A stretch of 25,326 nt of DNA, taken from the NCBI GenBank assembly GCA_002421985.1, contig DISF01000010.1:1-25326 (forward strand). Direction: 5' to 3'. Source of the DNA: Roseovarius sp. UBA6217 (GTDB taxonomy: Bacteria; Pseudomonadota; Alphaproteobacteria; Rhodobacterales; Rhodobacteraceae). The number at the start of each line of letters is the position of its first letter. Position 1 is the first letter of the stretch. The notes beneath the pieces were generated by a model. That model was not told the DNA's origin. It worked only from the letters and a program-made list of their open reading frames with translations, and searched no databases. This document shows positions 7,566 through 13,836 of this stretch, piece after piece. Position numbers and translations under genes: made by a program.

Positions 7566-9685
7566 TGCGCGCCGATCAGGGCGAGCCAGGCCTCCTCATC
7601 GATCACCTCGACGCCCAGATCAGCGGCCTTTTTCGCCTTTGATCCCGCCCCCGGCCCGGCGATGAGGATATCGGTGCGCGCGCTCACGCTGCCCGCGACG
7701 CGCGCCCCCAGCGCCTCGGCCCGCGCCTTGGCCTCGGCGCGGGTCATCCGCTCCAGCGTGCCGGTGAACACCACAGTCTTGCCCGCAACCGGGCTGTTTG
7801 AGGTATCGGGCGCGGCCGCCGCCTCCACCTCCAGATGCGCCACCAGCCGGTCGATGCCCGCGCGCTCATGCGGCTCGGTCATGGCCTGCACAAGGCTTGT
7901 CGCCATCACCGCGCCCACCCCGTCGATCCCCAGAAGCCGCTCCCATTCGGGGCCGTCCATGTTGCGGGCATTGTCCATCGCTGCGGTGAATTCGCCCCAT
8001 GTGCCGTAATTGCGCGCAATGAGCGTGCTCGCCTGCTCGCCGACATGGCGGATGCCCAGCGCGAAAAGCAGCCGCGCAAAGGGGATTTTACGTTTCTCCT
8101 CAATGGCGTCAAAGAGGTTCTTCGCGCTTCTCTCGCCCCAGCCCTCGCGGTTCTTCAACTGCGTGAGACAGCCCGGCCCATAGCGCTCCCTGAGCGTGAA
8201 GATATCCGCCGGCTCCCTGATCCAGCCGTCGCGATAGAAGGCCTCCACCTGTTTCGCTCCCAGCCCCTCGATGTCGAACGCCGCGCGCGAGACGAAATGC
8301 TTGAGCCGCTCCACCGCCTGCGCGGGGCAGATGAGCCCGCCCACGCAGCGGCGCACCGCATCGCCCGGCTCGCGCACCGCCTCCGAGCCGCATTCGGGGC
8401 AGGTGGTGGGAAAGGCGAAAGGCACGGCATCGGCGGGGCGCTTGGCAATATCCACATCGGCGATCTTGGGGATCACATCGCCCGCGCGGTAGACCTGCAC
8501 CCAGTCGCCCACGCGGATATCGCGGCCCTCGCGGATCGTGCCGCCCGTGGCCGAGCGCCCGGCGATGTAATCCTCGTTATGCAGCGTGGCATTGCGCACC
8601 ACCACGCCGCCCACCGTGACCGGGGCAAGCCGCGCCACCGGGGAAAGCGCGCCGGTGCGGCCCACCTGGATGTCGATCGCCTCCAGCCGCGTCCAGGCCA
8701 GTTCTGCGGGGAATTTATGCGCGATGGCCCAGCGCGGCGTGGTCGAGCGAAACCCAAGCCGCGCCTGAAGGTCCAGATCGTTGACCTTGTAGACCACCCC
8801 GTCGATATCATAGCCGAGCGTCGCGCGCGCCTGTTCGATCTCGCGGTAATGGGCGAGGAGCGCGGCGGGGCCATCGCAGAGCCGAGTGAGCGGGTTGGTC
8901 TGGAATCCCAGCGCCGCAAGCCGCTCGATCGCGCCCATCTGCGTGTCGGCCAGCGGCGCGGAAATCTCTCCCCAGCCATAGGCGAAAAAACGCAGCGGGC
9001 GCGCGGCGGTGATCGCCGCGTCAAGCTGGCGCAGCGATCCGGCGGCGGCGTTGCGCGGGTTGGCGAAACTCTTGGCCCCAGCCGCCGCCTGCCGCGCATT
9101 GAGCGCCTCGAAATCTTCATGGCTCATATAGACTTCGCCGCGCACCTCAAGGATATCGGGCGCGCCCTCCAGCACCTCGGGAATGTCCTTGATCGTGCGG
9201 GCATTGGCGGTGACGTTTTCGCCCACCTCGCCATCGCCGCGCGTCGCCGCCTGCACAAGGCGGCCCTGCTCATAGCGCAGGCTCAGGCTCAGCCCGTCGA
9301 TCTTGGGCTCGGAGGTATAGGCCAGCGGGGCGGCGTCGGAGAGGCCGAGATAGCGGCGGATGCGGGCGTCGAACTCGGTGACATCCTCGGCGGAAAAGGC
9401 GTTGCCAAGGCTCAGCATCCGCTGCGCGTGACGTATCTTGGCGAAGCCTTCGGCGGGGGCGGCCCCCACCCTGTCCGACGGGCTGTCCGCGCGCTTGAGT
9501 GCGGGAAAGCGCGCCTCGATGGCCATGTTGCGGGCCTTGAGCGCATCGTAATCGGCATCCGACATCACCGGCGCGTCGTCGGTGTGATAGGCGGCATCGG
9601 CGCGGGCCAGCGCCTCGGCCAGCCGCGCAAGCTCTGCCTTGGCCTGCGCCTCGGTCAGGCGTTCGACAGATATATCCTCCGGCAT
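7562..9685 (-). CDS. ligA: NAD+-dependent DNA ligase LigA
   Basis: Seals nicks in DNA during replication (Okazaki fragments) and repair using NAD+. The 707-residue protein has all expected modules: domain Ia with YHTDDAPVMSDADYD (33-47), the adenylation motif EPKIDG with nucleophile Lys128, the OB fold, a four-cysteine zinc finger (Cys429, 432, 447, 453), helix-hairpin-helix repeats (about 470-610) and a C-terminal BRCT domain (about 628-707, beginning VAGKTVVFTGTLERMT). The ATG at 9685 is preceded by GGAGGGG. It is 68 bases downstream of ctrA on the same strand and overlaps recG by 4 bases. Cotranscription from ctrA is possible since I see no clear terminator in the gap. Confidence 0.98.
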   Translation of the reverse strand: MPEDISVERLTEAQAKAELARLAEALARADAAYHTDDAPVMSDADYDALKARNMAIEARFPALKRADSPSDRVGAAPAEGFAKIRHAQRMLSLGNAFSAEDVTEFDARIRRYLGLSDAAPLAYTSEPKIDGLSLSLRYEQGRLVQAATRGDGEVGENVTANARTIKDIPEVLEGAPDILEVRGEVYMSHEDFEALNARQAAAGAKSFANPRNAAAGSLRQLDAAITAARPLRFFAYGWGEISAPLADTQMGAIERLAALGFQTNPLTRLCDGPAALLAHYREIEQARATLGYDIDGVVYKVNDLDLQARLGFRSTTPRWAIAHKFPAELAWTRLEAIDIQVGRTGALSPVARLAPVTVGGVVVRNATLHNEDYIAGRSATGGTIREGRDIRVGDWVQVYRAGDVIPKIADVDIAKRPADAVPFAFPTTCPECGSEAVREPGDAVRRCVGGLICPAQAVERLKHFVSRAAFDIEGLGAKQVEAFYRDGWIREPADIFTLRERYGPGCLTQLKNREGWGERSAKNLFDAIEEKRKIPFARLLFALGIRHVGEQASTLIARNYGTWGEFTAAMDNARNMDGPEWERLLGIDGVGAVMATSLVQAMTEPHERAGIDRLVAHLEVEAAAAPDTSNSPVAGKTVVFTGTLERMTRAEAKARAEALGARVAGSVSARTDILIAGPGAGSKAKKAADLGVEVIDEEAWLALIGAQ

Positions 9686-9753
9686 CGGCCCCTCCGTGAT
9701 CCGCCCAACAAAGTGATAGGGCGCGCGCGGGGCGAGGTCCAGATACCAGACCC

Positions 9754-10470
9754 TCAGGCCCCCATTGCCAGCGCCGGGCCGTCGCGCATCCCCGGCTCGG
9801 GATCGCGCAGCACATAGCCCCGGCCCCAGACCGTCTCGATATAGGTCTCGCCGCCGGTGGCCTCGGCCAGCTTCTTGCGCAGCTTGCAGATGAACACGTC
9901 GATGATCTTGAGTTCCGGCTCGTCCATGCCGCCATAAAGATGGTTGAGGAACATCTCCTTGGTGAGCGTGGTGCCCTTGCGCAGGCTCAGCAATTCGAGC
10001 ATCTGGTATTCCTTGCCGGTGAGATGCACCGTGTGCCCGGCCACATCCACCGTCTTGGCATCGAGGTTGACATTTATCTTGCCGGTGCGGATCACCGATT
10101 GCGAATGCCCCTTGGAGCGGCGGATGATGGCATGGATGCGCGCCACCAGTTCCTCGCGGTGGAACGGCTTGGTCAGATAGTCATCGGCCCCGAAGCCGAA
10201 CCCCCTGAGCTTGCTTTCGGTGTCATCCGCGCCCGAGAGAATCAGGATCGGCGTTGAAATCCGCGCCAGTCGCAATTGCCGCAGCACCTCGTGCCCGTTC
10301 ATGTCCGGCAGCCCCAGATCGAGCAGGATCAGGTCATAATCATAGAGCTTGGCGAGGTCGATCCCCTCCTCCCCCAGATCGGTGGTGTAGACATTGAGAT
10401 TGGCATGGCCGAGCATCATCTCGATGCTCTTGCAGGTGGTGGGGTCATCCTCGACGAGCAATACACGCAT
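9754..10470 (-). CDS. ctrA: Cell-cycle response regulator CtrA
   Basis: OmpR-family master regulator that binds TTAA-N7-TTAA boxes; in Caulobacter it controls division, polarity, motility and replication initiation, and in Rhodobacterales mainly flagella, gene-transfer-agent and quorum-linked genes. The 238-residue protein has a receiver domain with the acidic pair Asp8/Asp9, phospho-acceptor Asp51 and Lys101, and a C-terminal winged helix ending WGRGYVLRDP. The true start is the ATG at 10470 (MRVLLVEDD) with CGGAGAA upstream; the longer frame adds 25 unrelated residues. The C-terminus ends in Gly-Ala rather than the Ala-Ala ClpXP signal described in Caulobacter. A CtrA box sits 50-68 bases upstream, suggesting autoregulation, and sciP lies just ahead on the same strand. 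Confidence 0.97.
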   Translation of the reverse strand: MRVLLVEDDPTTCKSIEMMLGHANLNVYTTDLGEEGIDLAKLYDYDLILLDLGLPDMNGHEVLRQLRLARISTPILILSGADDTESKLRGFGFGADDYLTKPFHREELVARIHAIIRRSKGHSQSVIRTGKINVNLDAKTVDVAGHTVHLTGKEYQMLELLSLRKGTTLTKEMFLNHLYGGMDEPELKIIDVFICKLRKKLAEATGGETYIETVWGRGYVLRDPEPGMRDGPALAMGA

Positions 10471-10498
10471 AACGTTTCTCCGTTGGGTGGCATCGACA

Positions 10499-10516
10499 TG
10501 TTCACAACCCTGAACA
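10499..10516. promoter_or_regulatory. TGTTC-N8-GAACA inverted repeat in the ctrA leader
   Basis: A symmetric dyad lies between the CtrA box and the ctrA start codon, 29-46 bases upstream of the ATG, where a core promoter or its downstream edge should be. It is an inverted repeat, not the direct-repeat LexA type. The binding factor is unknown. Confidence 0.3.
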
Positions 10517-10519
10517 GAA

Positions 10520-10538
10520 ATGGTTAATCGCGCGTTAC
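10520..10538 (-). promoter_or_regulatory. CtrA-binding box upstream of ctrA
   Basis: The minus strand reads GTAACGCGCGATTAACCAT, i.e. GTAA-N7-TTAA followed by CCAT. This matches the CtrA consensus TTAA-N7-TTAA at 7 of 8 half-site bases and includes the extended TTAACCAT form. It lies in the sciP-ctrA gap, 50-68 bases before the ctrA ATG, and fits positive autoregulation of ctrA as known in Caulobacter. Confidence 0.65.
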
Positions 10539-10560
10539 CAACCACGGAACATTTTGCAAA

Positions 10561-10845
10561 CTATCGCTCTGGTTGTCCAGAACTCCTGCCAACAGTCACC
10601 TTGAGGCCTTCCATACCACGCTCGCGCGCGTTGCGTGCCCAGCCATCAAGCTCCTCATCGCTCAACCCGTAGATACGCAGCGCCTCGGCCCGTGAAATCA
10701 ACCCATAGGCGATTCCGCGCACCACTGCGAGCTTGCGCGAGGCCACCCATCGCTCGGTATCCGGCGGCGGCAGATCCGCCTTGCTGAATACCGTCCCATC
10801 GCCAAGCGTCACCGCCCTTGGCCCGTCCACCTTCTTGATATACAT
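10561..10845 (-). CDS. sciP: CtrA inhibitor SciP (DUF1153 family)
   Basis: A small helix-turn-helix protein that in Caulobacter binds CtrA at promoters and blocks RNA polymerase recruitment, restricting CtrA-activated genes to part of the cell cycle. The 94-residue product shows the family signature: MYIKKVDGPRAVTL at the start, then ADLPPPDTERWVASRK and YGLISRAEALRIYGLSDEE, the helix-turn-helix core. The ATG at 10845 is preceded by AAGGGGTGAG; the longer frame upstream (to 11097) runs antisense into mnmA and is unrelated. It lies 90 bases upstream of ctrA on the same strand, so inhibitor and target may share a transcript. Its upstream region contains a CtrA-like box, a SciP-type 7-mer and an FNR-like palindrome. 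Confidence 0.93.
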   Translation of the reverse strand: MYIKKVDGPRAVTLGDGTVFSKADLPPPDTERWVASRKLAVVRGIAYGLISRAEALRIYGLSDEELDGWARNARERGMEGLKVTVGRSSGQPER

Positions 10846-10861
10846 CACACTCACCCCTTTG

Positions 10862-10875
10862 CTGATGCGCATCAA
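10862..10875 (-). promoter_or_regulatory. FNR/FnrL-like palindrome upstream of sciP
   Basis: The minus strand reads TTGATGCGCATCAG, 9 of 10 conserved bases of the FNR-family consensus TTGAT-N4-ATCAA, and contains a perfect 12-bp palindrome TGATGCGCATCA. It lies 17-30 bases before the sciP ATG, at the expected -10 or transcription start region if the CtrA-like box marks the -35, so a bound factor would repress sciP. Confidence 0.42.
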
Positions 10876-10882
10876 AGGATGC

Positions 10883-10889
10883 CGCGACA
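10883..10889 (-). promoter_or_regulatory. TGTCGCG motif (SciP-type) upstream of sciP
   Basis: The minus strand reads TGTCGCG, the 7-mer reported, as I recall it, as the SciP DNA-binding motif in Caulobacter. It lies between the CtrA-like box and the FNR-like palindrome. A 7-mer can occur by chance, so only its placement is suggestive of negative autoregulation. Confidence 0.35.
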
Positions 10890-10892
10890 GGC

Positions 10893-10907
10893 TTAACGGG
10901 CGGTGAA
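10893..10907 (-). promoter_or_regulatory. CtrA-like box upstream of sciP
   Basis: The minus strand reads TTCA-N7-TTAA, one mismatch from the CtrA consensus TTAA-N7-TTAA, 48-62 bases before the sciP ATG. The spacing to the start is nearly identical to that of the ctrA box. CtrA activation of sciP is known in Caulobacter. Confidence 0.45.
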
Positions 10908-10915
10908 ACCCGGCC

Positions 10916-10943
10916 TTGAGAGTGCTTAGGATTTTCCTATATT
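10916..10943 (+). promoter_or_regulatory. Sigma70 promoter of mnmA
   Basis: TTGAGA (5/6 match) is followed after 16 bases by TATATT (5/6 match). The expected transcript start near 10950 gives a leader of about 19 bases that contains the CGGAGA ribosome-binding site of mnmA. Confidence 0.6.
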
Positions 10944-10968
10944 TTGCCGGATATTGATCGGAGACCCC

Positions 10969-12114
10969 ATGCCCCTCGACAAGCACAGCCCGTTGAATTC
11001 CCTCGGCTTTGCCAAGCCACCATCGGAGACACGGGTGGTGGTCGCGATGTCGGGCGGCGTCGATTCGTCGGTGGTCGCGGCAGAACTTGCCACCCAAGGC
11101 TACGACGTGGTGGGGGTCACGCTCCAGCTATACGATCACGGCGCGGCGCTGGCGAAAAAGGGCGCGTGCTGCGCGGGCCGCGATATCCACGACGCCCGCC
11201 GCGTGGCCGAAGACCTCGGTTTTCCGCATTACGTGCTCGATTACGAATCGGTGTTTCGCGACGCCGTGATCGACGAATTCGCCGACAGCTACCTCGCCGG
11301 GGCCACCCCGGTGCCCTGCATACGCTGCAACGAGCGGGTGAAATTCCGCGACCTGCTGGAAACCGCCCGCGATCTCGATGCCGATTGCATGGCGACCGGC
11401 CATTACATCCAGCGCAAGATCGGCGCGCGAGGGCCAGAACTGCACCGCGCCACCGATGCAGGACGCGACCAGTCCTATTTCCTGTTCTCCACGACGCCCG
11501 AACAGCTTGCCTTTCTGCGATTCCCGCTGGGCCATCTCGGCTCCAAGGCCGAAACCCGCGCGCTTGCCGCCCGCCACGGTCTGATCGTGGCCGACAAGCC
11601 CGACAGCCAGGATATCTGCTTTGTCCCCGACGGCAATTATGCCAGCGTGATCGAAAAGCTGCGCCCCGGCGCGGCAGAGCCGGGCGAGATCGTCGATACC
11701 GGCGGGCGCATCCTTGGCCGGCATGAGGGCGTGATCCATTACACGATCGGGCAACGGCGTGGCCTTGGGATCGGCGGGCTTGAGGAGCCGCTTTACGTGG
11801 TGCGTCTCGATGTCGAGGGTCGCCGCGTGATCGTCGGCCCCAAGGAGATGCTGGCCACCCGCACCGTGCCGGTGCGCGAGATCAACTGGCTGGGCGATGA
11901 GCCGCTCGGCGCACGGGCTGAGTGGCATGTCTCGGTCAAGCTGCGCTCCACCCGCCCCCCGCGCGAGGCGGTGCTGCGGCCGCTGTCAGAGACCGAGGCC
12001 GAGGTGGAGCTGCTCACCCCCGAGGAAGGCGTCTCGCCCGGCCAGGCCTGCGTGGTCTACGAGACCGAGGGCAGCCGTGTGCTTGGCGGCGGCTGGATCT
12101 GGCGGGGATATTGA
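10969..12114 (+). CDS. mnmA: tRNA-specific 2-thiouridylase MnmA
   Basis: Thiolates uridine 34 (s2U34) of tRNA-Lys, -Glu and -Gln, using ATP and sulfur relayed from a cysteine desulfurase. The 381-residue protein has the PP-loop SGGVDS (28-33), the nucleophilic cysteine in CIRCNERVKF (Cys120), the persulfide cysteine in DSQDICFVP (Cys217), and C-terminal beta-barrel regions typical of MnmA (TIGQRRGLGIGG). The ATG at 10969 is preferred over an upstream TTG at 10954 because GGAG lies 5 bases before it. An N-terminal extension of about 20 residues precedes the PP-loop domain. It diverges from sciP and converges with hflX. Confidence 0.96.
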   Translation: MPLDKHSPLNSLGFAKPPSETRVVVAMSGGVDSSVVAAELATQGYDVVGVTLQLYDHGAALAKKGACCAGRDIHDARRVAEDLGFPHYVLDYESVFRDAVIDEFADSYLAGATPVPCIRCNERVKFRDLLETARDLDADCMATGHYIQRKIGARGPELHRATDAGRDQSYFLFSTTPEQLAFLRFPLGHLGSKAETRALAARHGLIVADKPDSQDICFVPDGNYASVIEKLRPGAAEPGEIVDTGGRILGRHEGVIHYTIGQRRGLGIGGLEEPLYVVRLDVEGRRVIVGPKEMLATRTVPVREINWLGDEPLGARAEWHVSVKLRSTRPPREAVLRPLSETEAEVELLTPEEGVSPGQACVVYETEGSRVLGGGWIWRGY

Positions 12115-12135
12115 GGGGTCTGGAGCGGTCGTTCA

Positions 12136-12155
12136 CCAATCAGGCCCAATCAGGC
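12136..12155. repeat. 10-bp perfect tandem duplication
   Basis: The unit CCAATCAGGC occurs twice head to tail in the 95-base convergent gap between mnmA and hflX. No terminator with a U-run is visible in this gap. Confidence 0.55.
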
Positions 12156-12209
12156 GATGAGCCGCGCGGGGCGGGTGGCGACCGTCCGCTTCAGGCCATC
12201 TCCCGGCCC

Positions 12210-13487
12210 TTACATCTCGCGAAACCGCGCCTCTTGCCGGGCCGACCAGCGCACGGTGAGGTCAAACCCCTCTTCGGTCTGGCGTTCGGCCTCGACAAGC
12301 TCCTTGTCATAGAGCCATGCCCGCCTGCGCCCCTCGTCAAAGCGCAGATGCACATCGCTCAGGTGCCGCGCCTCGGCAAGCGCCTCTGCCATCGCCGCCA
12401 CCAGCGCCGCAACCCCCTGCCCGGTGACCGCCGAGACGGCCTGCACATGATCGGCCCGCGCGGCCTGGGTCAGCGCCGCGTCGCGGGCCTGTGCCTCCAG
12501 CCGGTCGATCTTGTTCCATATCTCGATCCGGGGCGTGTCGGCGCGCACGCCGAGCCCGTCGAGGATCAAGGCCACGTCGCGCGCCTGCGCCTCGGTCTCG
12601 GGATGCGAGATGTCGCGCACATGGCAGATGAGATCGGCCTCAAGCACCTCTTCGAGCGTGGCGCGGAACGCGGCGACCAGCTCGGTGGGCAGATCGCTGA
12701 TGAAGCCCACCGTGTCCGACAGGATCACCTCCGGGCCGCCATGCGGCAGGGCCACGCGCCGCATCGTCGGGTCGAGCGTGGCAAAAAGCATATCCTTGGC
12801 GACGACATCCGCCCCGGTCAGGCGATTGAAAAGCGTGGATTTCCCGGCATTGGTATAGCCCACCAGCGCGACGATGGGATAGGGCACCTTGGCGCGCGCG
12901 GCGCGGTGCAGGCCGCGCGTGCGCACCACCTTGTCAAGCTGTCGGCGCAGGCGCACAAGCTGTTCGTCGATGGCGCGGCGATCGGCCTCGATCTGCGTCT
13001 CGCCGGGACCGCCGACAAAGCCCAGCCCCCCGCGCTGCCGCTCCAGGTGGGTCCAGGCGCGCACCAGCCGCGTGCGCTGATACGACAGCGCCGCCATTTC
13101 CACCTGCAACACGCCCTCGCGCGTCGCCGCCCGGTCGCTGAAAATCTCGAGAATAAGCCCGGTGCGATCGAGGATTTTCACGTCCCAGTCACGCTCCAGG
13201 TTGCGTTGCTGCACCGGGCTGAGCGGGCCATCGACCAGCACCAGCGCCGCCTCGGTCCCGGCAATGAGCGCCTTCAGCTCCTCGCGCTTGCCCTTGCCAA
13301 AAAGCCGCCCGGCATCGGGCTTGCGCAGGCGCACCACCTCGGCCCCCACGACCTCCAGATCGGGCAGCGCATGCGCCAGCGATACCGCCTCTTCAAGCGC
13401 CAGCGCGCTGTCGCGCGTGCCGGGGCCGCTGACAATCTCGGGATGCAGGACAAGGGCCCGTGTCACAGGGCGGGCATGATCCCTCAA
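12210..13487 (-). CDS. hflX: Ribosome-associated GTPase HflX
   Basis: An Obg-HflX family GTPase that splits or rescues stalled 70S ribosomes under stress. The 425-residue protein has the glycine-rich HflX N-domain (GRLFGKGKREEL at 60-71; GGLGFVGGPGETQIEADRR at 153-171), G1 GYTNAGKS (210-217), G2 around Thr237, G3 DTVG (258-261) and G4 NKID (325-328). The start is uncertain: a TTG at 13487 overlaps the hfq stop, while an in-frame GTG at 13466 would remove 7 residues. Neither has a well-spaced SD, consistent with translational coupling to hfq. The hfq-hflX pairing is conserved across proteobacteria. Confidence 0.95.
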   Translation of the reverse strand: MRDHARPVTRALVLHPEIVSGPGTRDSALALEEAVSLAHALPDLEVVGAEVVRLRKPDAGRLFGKGKREELKALIAGTEAALVLVDGPLSPVQQRNLERDWDVKILDRTGLILEIFSDRAATREGVLQVEMAALSYQRTRLVRAWTHLERQRGGLGFVGGPGETQIEADRRAIDEQLVRLRRQLDKVVRTRGLHRAARAKVPYPIVALVGYTNAGKSTLFNRLTGADVVAKDMLFATLDPTMRRVALPHGGPEVILSDTVGFISDLPTELVAAFRATLEEVLEADLICHVRDISHPETEAQARDVALILDGLGVRADTPRIEIWNKIDRLEAQARDAALTQAARADHVQAVSAVTGQGVAALVAAMAEALAEARHLSDVHLRFDEGRRRAWLYDKELVEAERQTEEGFDLTVRWSARQEARFREM

Positions 13488-13723
13488 TTTTCGCCGTCGC
13501 CCTCGTAGAGCGAAACCGGCTGCGACGGCATGATGGTCGAGACCGCGTGCTTGTAGACAAGCTGCGATTGCCCGTCGCGGCGCAAAAGGATGCAGAAATT
13601 GTCAAACCAGGTGATGACACCCTGCAATTTCACCCCGTTGATAAGAAAGATCGTGACCGGAATCTTGGCCTTGCGCACATGGTTGAGAAACGCATCCTGC
13701 AAATTCTGACGATCCGAAGCCAT
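13484..13723 (-). CDS. hfq: RNA chaperone Hfq
   Basis: A hexameric Sm-like protein that pairs small RNAs with mRNAs; in alphaproteobacteria it affects nitrogen control and stress responses. The 79-residue product has the canonical N-terminus QNLQDAFLNHVRKAKIPVTI, the Sm1 region IFLINGVKLQGVI with FDNFCILLRR, and the Sm2 motif YKHAVSTI, followed by a short acidic tail. This is the short alphaproteobacterial form without the long C-terminal tail of E. coli. The ATG at 13723 has GGCAGGG upstream. It overlaps the hflX start by 4 bases. Confidence 0.97.
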   Translation of the reverse strand: MASDRQNLQDAFLNHVRKAKIPVTIFLINGVKLQGVITWFDNFCILLRRDGQSQLVYKHAVSTIMPSQPVSLYEGDGEN

Positions 13724-13748
13724 TATATCCCTGCCCTTTATTCTTGCA

Positions 13749-13766
13749 GGCGCCGTTCACGGCACC
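13749..13766 (-). terminator. Hairpin between trkH and hfq
   Basis: On the minus strand GGTGCCG/CGGCGCC forms a 7-bp stem (one G-U pair) with loop TGAA in the 113-base trkH-hfq gap. A second weaker stem (CGGGC/GCCCG, 13803-13822) lies closer to trkH. No U-run follows, so it may be an attenuating hairpin or part of the hfq leader. Confidence 0.35.
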
Positions 13767-13836
13767 AGGTTCACCTCAGGTCTGGCGCAGTATGTCCCGA
13801 GGCGGGCCGGGTTTCCAGCCCGAAATTCAGATGCGC

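Noticed and set aside
5598..8009. Very long plus-strand open frame opposite recG and ligA
   Set aside because: It is the antisense shadow of two certain genes in GC-rich DNA; its translation is His/Arg/Gln-rich with no recognisable domain. Similar shadows at 867-2837, 7835-9817, 11922-13508, 15329-16882, 19566-21704, 21901-23466 and 23473-24741 were rejected for the same reason.
10471..10968. CcrM methylation sites (GANTC) in the ctrA and sciP promoters
   Set aside because: I looked for GANTC in both upstream regions and found none, so methylation-coupled timing as in Caulobacter ctrA P1 is not supported here.
10846..11097. N-terminal extension of sciP to 11097
   Set aside because: The added residues lie antisense to mnmA and through the divergent promoters and are unlike DUF1153; the family begins at MYIKKVDGP.
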